The position numbers and the translations under genes are program-made. From CAVQCA01 sp963763115 (GTDB taxonomy: Bacteria; Pseudomonadota; Gammaproteobacteria; UBA9214): a DNA stretch of 64,000 bases. Under the pieces are notes generated by a model. That model was given only the letters and a program-made list of their open reading frames with translations. It had not been told where the DNA came from and searched no databases. The DNA lies in the NCBI GenBank assembly GCA_963763115.1, contig CAVXNM010000033.1, forward strand, positions 1 through 64,000, read 5' to 3'. This document shows, piece after piece, positions 35,096 to 43,387 of this stretch (positions are counted from its first letter, which is position 1; each line of letters begins with the position of its first letter).

Positions 35096-36294
35096 TTGAT
35101 TACAATCACCGCATTCAAGCCGCCAAATGCGAATGAATTAGACAGTGCGATTTTAACCGCTTCGCGCCTGGCCACGTTCGGCACATAATCAAGATCGCAC
35201 CCATCCCCAGCGCTCGTAAAATTGGCCGTAGGTGGTATCAGTCCTTTTTGCACCGCTAGAGCGGTTGCTACCAGTTCCATGGCGCTTGCCGCACCAAGTG
35301 CATGTCCATGCATGGACTTGGTTGCTGACACTGCAAGCGATTGTGCATGCTTGCCAAAGACCTGATGGATCGCCTCGGTTTCAGCCAAATCATTAGCCTC
35401 GGTACCGGTTCCATGCGCATTGATATAGCTAACTGTGTCAGGATCCAGTGCTGCATCCGTTAGCGCCGCTCTTATTGCGGCAGCAATACCGTTTGAATCC
35501 GGTCGGGTAATATGTCCGGCATCAGAAGTCATTCCAAATCCTGCAAGCTCCGCATAGCAGCGGACGCCACGTGACGCTGCATGCTCCGCAGATTCCAGCA
35601 CCAGCATAGCGGCACCCTCCCCCAGCACCATACCTGAACGATCAGAGGAAAACGGACGGCAGGTGTCATTGGAAACAACCCGCAGGGCTTCCCACGATTT
35701 AAGCAATCCGTAGGTAAAGGGCGCATCGGTGCCACCCACTACCGCCACCTCAACCAGTCCTGAGCGAATCATCATGGCGCCCTGGATAATGGCATGTGCA
35801 CCTGAAGCACAAGCGCTGGCTATGGAAAAAACGGGACCCCTGATCCCGATATGCTGACTGACCATGCTGGCAGCAGCACTAGGCATACCTTTCAGAATGG
35901 TCAGCGGATGCGCACGCCCATGCCCTTCCTTATACAACTTCCTGTAGGTTTCCTCATCAGTCTGCTTGCCTCCGCACCCGCTGCCGATAACGCAAGCGGC
36001 ACTTTTCAGAATCGACCCATTTGCGGACAGTCCGGCATCTTCGATTGCCTCCCTAGCCGCCAGTACGGCAAACTGCGAGAAACGATCGAGCAACGACAGA
36101 TCGTCATTTGAGAAGTGTGCTTCCGGTCGAAAGTCACACACCTGGGCTCCCACCGAGATTCTGATATCACTCTCAACACCGGACAACACGTCAATGGCGG
36201 AACGCCCGTTTGCGAGCGACTCCCAGAATGTCGGGACATCTGGACCCAGCCCCGAGATACAACCCACGCCTGAAATCATAGTCCTACGATTCAT
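35083..36294 (-). CDS. Beta-ketoacyl-ACP synthase II-like condensing enzyme
   Basis: A 403-residue thiolase-fold ketosynthase. The catalytic triad is complete: Cys162 in SIASACASGAHA, His294 in INAHGTGTEAND and His329 in SATKSMHGHALGA. The overall length and the G-T-G-T motifs match FabF/KAS II, which extends acyl chains with malonyl-ACP. Primary fabF normally sits with acpP and fabG; here no ACP or fab gene is near, so this is probably a dedicated extra copy serving a special product. It is divergent from the RpfC-like sensor kinase (336 bases apart) and convergent with the methyltransferase. A/T content is less extreme than in the kinase gene. The ATG at 36,294 has no strong Shine-Dalgarno. 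Confidence 0.82.
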   Translation of the reverse strand: MNRRTMISGVGCISGLGPDVPTFWESLANGRSAIDVLSGVESDIRISVGAQVCDFRPEAHFSNDDLSLLDRFSQFAVLAAREAIEDAGLSANGSILKSAACVIGSGCGGKQTDEETYRKLYKEGHGRAHPLTILKGMPSAAASMVSQHIGIRGPVFSIASACASGAHAIIQGAMMIRSGLVEVAVVGGTDAPFTYGLLKSWEALRVVSNDTCRPFSSDRSGMVLGEGAAMLVLESAEHAASRGVRCYAELAGFGMTSDAGHITRPDSNGIAAAIRAALTDAALDPDTVSYINAHGTGTEANDLAETEAIHQVFGKHAQSLAVSATKSMHGHALGAASAMELVATALAVQKGLIPPTANFTSAGDGCDLDYVPNVARREAVKIALSNSFAFGGLNAVIVIKALS

Positions 36295-36630
36295 ATCGCA
36301 TATTTCCGGGTAATGTTCTCTGCATATTGGGACGGCAAGTCTCCAACAGATTGCAGAAAATCAAAAGTCTCATCTGGGACTCTAAAATCCGGCCTGTCTT
36401 CCAATTCATTGGGCGTTGTGATCTGTCACTACTAGGCTATCTAGCCAAATTCCAGTAAGAATACCTTCGGGCAGACAATTCAGTTAATAACAATTTGTTT
36501 AATAACAGTGGGTTGCAATGAATAGCCCACAAGAGAACGCACTTAGATTATTTAAGGATTGCACTCATTTTGCCGACAACTAACTTATTGATCTATAAGC
36601 ATCTCACACACAAGTTATTGAATATTCGCA
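36295..36630. other. Divergent promoter region of the KAS and sensor kinase genes
   Basis: A 336-base, A/T-rich spacer that must hold both start regions. I see several A/T runs but no unambiguous -35/-10 pair and no perfect palindrome. No gene is supported. Confidence 0.35.
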
Positions 36631-39189
36631 ATGAGCGTTATTGCACCAAAACAAACCATAAACACAGGGTCAGTTGGCGTATTGAAAATAATACTCTCTT
36701 TACTAGGCTGGACGGGTCACCCTGAACAAGAACAAGCAGCTCTTCGTATCGTAATACCATCGTCTGTCCTTGTTTATTTATTACTAAACAAACCCACACC
36801 TACCGATAGCCTAGTGCTATGGTCATATGGAATACATTTTGTATTAGTTTTTCTAACAATATCATTTGTAATTTATGGATCCACAATTCTCTGGCCAAGA
36901 CAATCTCATTTTAGAAAAATAACAGGGATATTAGTTGATTCAATTGGGCAAAGTTTTGCCTTACACATCACAGGACCAATCGGGGCGCCATGGTATGGCT
37001 TGTACCTCTGGGTAATACTTGGAAATGGATTCCGTTATGGTGAGAAATACCTTTATCTATCTACTGCAGTATCTCTTGTTGGATTCGCTTATGTCGCGAC
37101 TTATACGCCCTATTGGATTACAAATTCCGGACTTGCCATTGGTCTTGCATTCACACTACTCCTGATTCCTGCCTACTCCGCCATCCTGATTCGTCGACTC
37201 AATGAGGCTCGTCAGCGTGCCGACGCTGCGAGTCGCGCCAAGAGTGATTTTCTGTCCTGCATGTCTCATGAAATTCGCACGCCTTTAAACGGCATCCTGG
37301 GCATGACGGACTTGCTGAGACTGCGCCCGCTTCCAGCCGAGGACAAGGATTGTGTCGAAACAATCCATATATCCGGTCATGCACTGGCACGCCAGATTAA
37401 TGAAATTCTCGATCTTTCCAAGATCGAGGCCGGCAAGATGACGCTTGAAACAGTCAACTTCGATCTTCACATGCTGGTCAACTCCACACTGCGTATTTTC
37501 CAGACACAGGCACAGGAAAAAGGGCTGCTTCTCAATTCCATTATTGATCCTGCAACGCCTTACCTCCTGTCCGGTGACCCACACAAAATACGGCAGGTCA
37601 TAACCAACCTGGTTGGCAATGCACTGAAATTCACCCATAAGGGCTCCATAACGCTGCGCGTTTCACCAATGTCTACCGATGAAGGCATGACATCACTCCG
37701 TTTTGAAGTGACAGACACGGGCACTGGCATCCCTCAGGACAAGCTTAATGTTATTTTTGATCCGTTCACACAAGCCAGCGACAGTATTTCGCGCACCTAT
37801 GGAGGCACTGGTCTGGGCACCACTATTTGCAAGAACCTTGTAGAACTCATGGGTGGCACCATAGGCATTGAAAGCACCCTGGATGTTGGAACGACTTTCT
37901 GGTTCGAAATACCACTCAGCGTCAACAAAAACAAGGCGGACTCCATAGACAAGAACTGGACGAGCCGTTGCAGGGCAATATATCTGTCGCAAACGACTCA
38001 AGCAAAAGATGCCATTCTGAATAAACTCGAAAACTGGGGCATCCCGTACGATGCGTTTGTCTGCATCGAAGAGGCATACTCAAAAGTAATTTCATCCAAC
38101 ATCTACGACGCCCTGATCATCAATGACATGCCAGCAAGCCCGTTACTCGCTAGCATTATTGACGGCACGGAAATAGAACTCCCCACCGGGTTACAAATAG
38201 TGCTAATCAACTCCAGTGAGCAGCCGCATCCAGACCAGCACAAACGGCAGTCACTCTTTGTACTTAACACACCATTGGAAGATAATTTGCTACTCAATGT
38301 CCTGCACGCGTGTTACTCGAAACACGGAACAGAGGACGAAATTATCCACTTTGCACACAAGCAGTCGAAGAAGAAAGTTGCTGGCCGTCAACTAAATGTT
38401 CTGGTAAGCGATGACAACGCCACCAACCGTATAGTTATGCAACGCATGCTGGACAAGCTTGGACATCGCTACACCATTGTAAATGGTGGCGAAGCAGCGC
38501 TTCTTGCCCTGGAGAAGGATAAATTTGATGCTGTCATCATCGACAAAAACATGCCGGACATGGGTGGCGTCGAGGTGTACCAGGCATATTGCTTTGCACA
38601 CGACGGTGTCCCCCCTGTAGGGTTTGCCGTACTAACCGCAGATGCCACTGAAGAGGCGAAAGCCAGTTGTGAAGCAGCCGGCATCAAACATTTTCTGACC
38701 AAGCCGGTCTCATTGGTCAGGTTGACAGATACTTTGTCAGATATGTATGACGCAACATCAGAATCCAGCAATCAAGCAGAACTCGCGCCTGATTCGGGGC
38801 CGGACAACATTCAGTCAACAGAGACCTTTGACGAGGAGGAATTCGACAGACTTGCTGATCTCGCAGATGGCGACATCGCCTTCATAAGCGAGATTGTTGA
38901 CAATTTTGTTGATGATACAAACAAGAATCTCCGGGAGCTGGAATCAGCTGTTGCCAGAGGCGACTGGTCTGGTTTCCGCGACCTTGCACATGCCCTGAAA
39001 GGCTCGTCTCTGTATTTGGGACTTACACAGCTTGCCCAGTTAGCCAAAGACGCGCAAAACATCTCACTCCAGGATTTCAGGGACAGAGGTATTAGCAACG
39101 TTGTCACCATCAGAAAGGCGGCGGACTCCGCGATTATACTGCTGCACAACAAGTTGGCTGACAACCCGGAAAATAAGGCGGTCAGCTGA
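36631..39189 (+). CDS. RpfC-like hybrid sensor histidine kinase
   Basis: An 852-residue membrane kinase. Residues 30-190 hold about five transmembrane helices, including GPIGAPWYGLYLWVILGNGF, strongly reminiscent of RpfC, the Xanthomonas sensor for diffusible fatty-acid signal. Next come HisKA (MSHEIRTPLNGILGM, His213), HATPase (N-box NLVGNALKF near 326-334; G boxes DTGTGIP and YGGTGLGT), a degenerate receiver-like stretch (about 445-565), a full receiver (Asp594/Asp595, phosphorylated Asp638 in IIDKNMPDMGG, Lys691) and a C-terminal Hpt domain (His787 in LAHALKGSS). A phosphorelay through His213, Asp638, His787 to a separate response regulator is expected. No rpfF- or rpfG-like gene is in the window. 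Visibly A/T-rich, so probably acquired with its neighbours. Confidence 0.85.
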   Translation: MSVIAPKQTINTGSVGVLKIILSLLGWTGHPEQEQAALRIVIPSSVLVYLLLNKPTPTDSLVLWSYGIHFVLVFLTISFVIYGSTILWPRQSHFRKITGILVDSIGQSFALHITGPIGAPWYGLYLWVILGNGFRYGEKYLYLSTAVSLVGFAYVATYTPYWITNSGLAIGLAFTLLLIPAYSAILIRRLNEARQRADAASRAKSDFLSCMSHEIRTPLNGILGMTDLLRLRPLPAEDKDCVETIHISGHALARQINEILDLSKIEAGKMTLETVNFDLHMLVNSTLRIFQTQAQEKGLLLNSIIDPATPYLLSGDPHKIRQVITNLVGNALKFTHKGSITLRVSPMSTDEGMTSLRFEVTDTGTGIPQDKLNVIFDPFTQASDSISRTYGGTGLGTTICKNLVELMGGTIGIESTLDVGTTFWFEIPLSVNKNKADSIDKNWTSRCRAIYLSQTTQAKDAILNKLENWGIPYDAFVCIEEAYSKVISSNIYDALIINDMPASPLLASIIDGTEIELPTGLQIVLINSSEQPHPDQHKRQSLFVLNTPLEDNLLLNVLHACYSKHGTEDEIIHFAHKQSKKKVAGRQLNVLVSDDNATNRIVMQRMLDKLGHRYTIVNGGEAALLALEKDKFDAVIIDKNMPDMGGVEVYQAYCFAHDGVPPVGFAVLTADATEEAKASCEAAGIKHFLTKPVSLVRLTDTLSDMYDATSESSNQAELAPDSGPDNIQSTETFDEEEFDRLADLADGDIAFISEIVDNFVDDTNKNLRELESAVARGDWSGFRDLAHALKGSSLYLGLTQLAQLAKDAQNISLQDFRDRGISNVVTIRKAADSAIILLHNKLADNPENKAVS

Positions 39190-39618
39190 AACTAGCGCAT
39201 CAGTCAAACCTGGATGCGCATTCATAACCGGTAGTAATATCGACAGCATAATCAGACAGCAACCACTCAGACAGGAGGACCGACTGCGACATCATAACGT
39301 CATCTCATACCATCAGGAGAAATTATAAGCACAATAAATAATACCTGTGAATTCACGAATGATACATCCGAGTATGCGCTCGCAGGTTGAACACCCTGAT
39401 TGATTTAGCTGAATCTCTGGCGTCCCAATTCCTTTACCGACGTAAACACGTCTCTGCGTAAACGTTTGTCTGTCAGGGGCAACAATAACCTGAAGAAGGA
39501 TATTGTATTGTTGTATTTTGGTATTAAGGATTATGACAGAGAACCGTATATGATGTACGTCACTTATAGCTTGAGAGCTACTCCCTGAATCGGGAAATGT
39601 AAAAACATCAGAAGTAAA
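39190..39618. other. Intergenic, nothing recognised
   Basis: About 430 bases after the kinase gene without a supported gene, terminator or repeat. Confidence 0.3.
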
Positions 39619-39891
39619 TTAACCGCACCTACCATGCTTTTTAAGCGTAATGCCTAATTGATCCAATTGGGCAAATAATTGGTCACCTTGCAATTTTCCT
39701 AGTGTTAGTTTTTCCTGAAATATAATTAATTCCTCTAGCTCGGTGAGTCTTGGATGCCCCAATCCATATCTGCGCTTAATGATTTCCTTCTCACTAATGA
39801 GTTCACCAAGATCAATGGCTGCTTGCTCCAATGAATAGTCTTTATCAAAAGCATTGCAGAGAACGTCAGAAAGTGTGATTTTCTTACCCAT
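39619..39891 (-). CDS. Small helical protein, unknown
   Basis: A 90-residue soluble protein I do not recognise. It is rich in Leu, Glu and Lys and predicted helical (DYSLEQAAIDLGELISEKEI, then LTELEELIIFQEKLTLGKLQ), ending in Lys/His/Gly/Cys. There is no Ser in a D-S-L motif, so it is not an acyl carrier protein. It follows the PF10118-type gene on the same strand about 230 bases downstream. No convincing ribosome binding site is seen, so it may be spurious; its A/T-rich codon use matches the island. Confidence 0.42.
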   Translation of the reverse strand: MGKKITLSDVLCNAFDKDYSLEQAAIDLGELISEKEIIKRRYGLGHPRLTELEELIIFQEKLTLGKLQGDQLFAQLDQLGITLKKHGRCG

Positions 39892-40071
39892 AAGATGGTC
39901 TATCGTGCAATACGATCCGAAATTTTCGGATGTATATTGCTTCTCGGTTGATTATGGAGAAATACCAGAAATTGAAATAAGAATGTATCTACCCTTATTT
40001 GATGGTTATTTCTAATGAGAAGAATACTATAAAGGCTGATGCGACGTGGTTTTACCAAGGGCCTGGTTATA

Positions 40072-40101
40072 CCATCGCTTTGATTACTTTCAAAGCGATG
40101 G
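40072..40101. repeat. Perfect 12-bp inverted repeat
   Basis: CCATCGCTTTGA (40,072-40,083) is the reverse complement of TCAAAGCGATGG (40,090-40,101) with a six-base loop. It lies 18 bases after the stop of the minus-strand diiron gene. With no T run it is either a weak or factor-dependent terminator, an mRNA-stabilising hairpin or a protein-binding site. Confidence 0.8.
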
Positions 40102-40119
40102 ATTGAGAGCGCGTTATGT

Positions 40120-41022
40120 CTAACACTCTTCAATACCGTCACTCACTACTTCACCAGTACCAGATTCAACTATTCCATTCAAAGCCTGAAATGCAGTCGA
40201 GTTAAGAAATGATTCGGCCAAACAATAATCAGCGATCTGTCGGGGATGAAAACCCGGCCTAAAATAGAGTACTAAATAACGTAAAGACTTAATTGCTACT
40301 TTCTCTCGTATAAACAGAAATCTAAACCAGTCGCCCCAAGATTTTGGGTTTAATATTTCTCGACATTGCCATGAGAAATATAACGTTCCCGCCAAACTAA
40401 ATACATAGAACAGTGGAACCGTAAGCAGCATTCCGATAACTCTTAACGGATAATTGCCACTTACCTCCTGGAATACGTCGTAAGATACCTCCTTATGCTC
40501 AATTTCCTCCGCAAAATGCCAATTAAATAAAAGTCGCTTCCGAGGATCGGCTTGTTTAAGCAAGTTATCCTCCAAAAAGATGTGTCCCATATATGCGTTG
40601 ATATGCTCGACTGCTGCAATGACAGATAGCTGCATAGACAATGGAAAAATCGGTTCTAGAAACTTATAGCTCAAGAAGTTTGTGACACTCAGAAATCCTT
40701 TAAATTTCAAACCCTGTGCGGATAAGTTCTCCCAGTAACGCTTATGCGCGATACCATGTTGCCCTTCCTGCTGAATGAAATTCTGGACGCGCACTTTTAG
40801 CTCTGGATCTTTCAATCTTTCATACGCACATCGAATATTTCGCATGTAGTAATGCTCATTATCTGGCACCAATAATGTGTACGTGTTCAACATATTTGTC
40901 AGTATTGGATTTTGCCTAAACCAGTAGCGCGGTATGTCATTAGGGAAAGTGCCATTGAACTTCCTGGGGACTACGTTGGTGGGGGACGTCACGTTATCAG
41001 CATTGATGGGGTTCGGTGCCAT
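40120..41022 (-). CDS. Ferritin-like diiron protein (PF10118, predicted metal-dependent hydrolase)
   Basis: A 300-residue helical protein. Conserved acidic/histidine pairs appear at Glu86 with His89 in QQEGQHGIAH, Glu139-His140 in AAVEHINAYMGH, and Glu172, Glu173, Glu175, His176 in WHFAEEIEHKEVSYDVF. This is the E-x-x-H pattern of a ferritin-like diiron site, as in the family annotated as predicted metal-dependent hydrolases (PF10118). Two hydrophobic segments near 190-220 could anchor it to the membrane. Members occur near fatty-acid genes, where an oxygenase or desaturase-like role is plausible but, as far as I know, not proven. It lies in the A/T-rich island with the KAS-like, CFA-like and RpfC-like genes. 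No good Shine-Dalgarno before the ATG. Confidence 0.72.
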   Translation of the reverse strand: MAPNPINADNVTSPTNVVPRKFNGTFPNDIPRYWFRQNPILTNMLNTYTLLVPDNEHYYMRNIRCAYERLKDPELKVRVQNFIQQEGQHGIAHKRYWENLSAQGLKFKGFLSVTNFLSYKFLEPIFPLSMQLSVIAAVEHINAYMGHIFLEDNLLKQADPRKRLLFNWHFAEEIEHKEVSYDVFQEVSGNYPLRVIGMLLTVPLFYVFSLAGTLYFSWQCREILNPKSWGDWFRFLFIREKVAIKSLRYLVLYFRPGFHPRQIADYCLAESFLNSTAFQALNGIVESGTGEVVSDGIEEC

Positions 41023-41116
41023 AGATTTTTACCTAGATTCATTAGCCCACCCAAAGAAAAGGATCAAGACCAGACTGGAGTGATTTTAAATTATTAAATT
41101 CATATATTTATATATC

Positions 41117-43369
41117 TCAAGACAACTGCACATCAATAGAAAAAATCTTCTGATATCCACGCGGTAATTTACGCCCTCTCCGCCCTCGCTCTCCAACGAA
41201 CCCATTGAGTTCATCGGTTTTGATGGTTTTGTGTTGCTTGCCGGCATGAATGACGAGTTGCTCGCCACTGTGCACGCAGACAACCGCAGCGACGATTTCC
41301 TCGCGACTTTTCAGTCTTGCAGATGGAATATTGATGATCTTGTTACCCTTGCCACGTGACATCAGCGGTAGATCAGCAGCCGCTATGACCAGCATATAGC
41401 CGTCAGTGGTGACGGCGGCGATCAGGCTGTCTTCAAGGCTTCTGACCGGCATTGGTGACAGTATTCCGGAGCCGCGGGGAACTGACAATACCGCTTTACC
41501 CGCCTTGTTCCGCGTATACAAATCGCCGAGCCGCGTGATAAACCCGTACCCTGAATCACTCGCCAGCAGGTACAACCTGTCCGGATCGCCGGCCATCACA
41601 CCGACAAAACGCGCGCCATCTTCGGGTTTGAGGCGGCCGGTCAACGGTTCGCCCAGCCCTCTCGCGCTTGGCAGCGAGTGCGCGGGTACCGCATAGGTAC
41701 GCCCGGTCGAATCGAGGAACACCGCCAGCTCGTTGCTGCGACAACGCGCCGCGGAGGCAAAATCGTCCCCGGTCTTGTAATTCATTTCCGCCGGATCGAT
41801 ATCATGTCCCTTGGCGACACGCACCCAGCCGTTAGTCGACAATACCACGGTTACCGGTTCACTCGGCACCAGTTCGGCCTCATCCAGTGCCTGGGCGGCC
41901 GCGCGTTCCACCAGCCGGGAACGTCGCTCATCGCCGTATTTACTGGCATCTGCCTGGATCTCCTTCCTGATCAGGGTCCTCAGCCGCTGCGCGGAGCCGA
42001 GTATTTTTTCAATTGAATCACGCTCGCTGGCAAGCGCCTCCAGTTCCGCCTTGATCTTCATCTCTTCCAGACGCGCGAGTTGCCGCAGCCGCGTGTCCAG
42101 TATGTAATCCGCCTGCTCCTCGGTCAGTTCAAACCGCTTCATCAATACCGGTTTGGGCTTGTCCTCGGTGCGAATGATCCGGATCACCTCGTCGAGGTTG
42201 AGGAAGGCGACCAACAGACCTTCAAGTAGATGCAGACGCCGGTTGACCTTGTCCAGTCGATACTCGAGACGCCGGCGCACGGTAACGAGGCGAAACTCAA
42301 GCCACTCCGAGAGGATGGTGCGCAGGTCCTTGACCTGCGGCCGCCCGTTCAGACCGATCATGTTCAGGTTGATGCGAACCGTGCGCTCCAGGTCGGTGGT
42401 GGCGAACAGATGCGTCATGAGGGATTCAACATCAATCCGGCTGGAGCGCGGCACAATTACCAGACGGGTGGGGTTCTCGTGATCGGATTCATCGCGGAGA
42501 TCCTCCACCATGGGCAGTTTTTTCGCCGTCATCTGGGCGGCGATCTGTTCGAGCACCCTGCCGCCGGATGTCTGGTACGGCAGGGCCGTGATGACAATGT
42601 CATCACGCTCGATTTCATAGCAGGCGCGCACACGCACGCTGCCGTTCCCCGACTTGTATGCCTGAATCAGGTCGGATACCGGTGTAATGATCTCTGCACC
42701 CGTGGGAAAATCCGGTCCCTTTATGAACTCGCAGAGCTCCTCGACGGTACTCCTGGGATTCTCCAGCAGATGGATTGCCGCCATGGCCACCTCGTTGAGG
42801 TTGTGTGGCGGAATATCGGTTGCCATACCGACGGCAATGCCCGTGGCACCGTTAAGCAGCACCGACGGCAGGCGCGCCGGCAGGATTTCCGGCTCTTCCA
42901 GGGTGCCATCGAAGTTGGGCGTCCAGTTCACCGTCCCCTGCCCCAGTTCATCCAGCAGAATTTCCGCGTAGGGTGACAGGCGCGACTCGGTGTAGCGCAT
43001 GGCGGCGAAGGACTTGGGATCGTCCGGTGCCCCCCAGTTGCCCTGGCCATCGATCAGAGGATAACGGCAGGTGAAGGGCTGGGCGAGGTGCACCATCGCC
43101 TCGTAGCAGGCCGAGTCGCCGTGGGGGTGGAACTTGCCGAGCACATCACCGACGGTTCGGGCCGATTTCTTGTACTTCGCGGCCGCCGACAGGCCGAGCT
43201 CGGACATGGCGTATACGATGCGCCGCTGCACCGGCTTCAGGCCGTCGCCGATATGCGGCAGGGCCCGGTCGAGAATGACATACATGGAATAATTCAGGTA
43301 GGCCTTCTCGGTGAAACTTTTCAAAGGCAGCTGTTCGATGCCTTCATAGTCGAGGTCGAGCGTTTTCAT
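41117..43369 (-). CDS. parC: DNA topoisomerase IV subunit A
   Basis: A 750-residue protein, the usual ParC length. With ParE it decatenates daughter chromosomes. The catalytic Tyr126 lies in FAAMRYTESRLSPYAE, with the preceding HPHGDSACYEAMVHLAQPFT helix. The quinolone-resistance positions equivalent to E. coli Ser80 and Glu84 are Ser86 and Glu90, that is, the sensitive-type residues. The C-terminal blades follow from about residue 500 (for example TDGYMLVIAAADLPLMSRGK and KGNKIINI). The gene starts 18 bases after parE, same strand, so the two form an operon. Its end abuts the A/T-rich island, marking the right edge of that insertion. Confidence 0.97.
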   Translation of the reverse strand: MKTLDLDYEGIEQLPLKSFTEKAYLNYSMYVILDRALPHIGDGLKPVQRRIVYAMSELGLSAAAKYKKSARTVGDVLGKFHPHGDSACYEAMVHLAQPFTCRYPLIDGQGNWGAPDDPKSFAAMRYTESRLSPYAEILLDELGQGTVNWTPNFDGTLEEPEILPARLPSVLLNGATGIAVGMATDIPPHNLNEVAMAAIHLLENPRSTVEELCEFIKGPDFPTGAEIITPVSDLIQAYKSGNGSVRVRACYEIERDDIVITALPYQTSGGRVLEQIAAQMTAKKLPMVEDLRDESDHENPTRLVIVPRSSRIDVESLMTHLFATTDLERTVRINLNMIGLNGRPQVKDLRTILSEWLEFRLVTVRRRLEYRLDKVNRRLHLLEGLLVAFLNLDEVIRIIRTEDKPKPVLMKRFELTEEQADYILDTRLRQLARLEEMKIKAELEALASERDSIEKILGSAQRLRTLIRKEIQADASKYGDERRSRLVERAAAQALDEAELVPSEPVTVVLSTNGWVRVAKGHDIDPAEMNYKTGDDFASAARCRSNELAVFLDSTGRTYAVPAHSLPSARGLGEPLTGRLKPEDGARFVGVMAGDPDRLYLLASDSGYGFITRLGDLYTRNKAGKAVLSVPRGSGILSPMPVRSLEDSLIAAVTTDGYMLVIAAADLPLMSRGKGNKIINIPSARLKSREEIVAAVVCVHSGEQLVIHAGKQHKTIKTDELNGFVGERGRRGRKLPRGYQKIFSIDVQLS

Positions 43370-43387
43370 CGTTATACCTGCGGTTCG

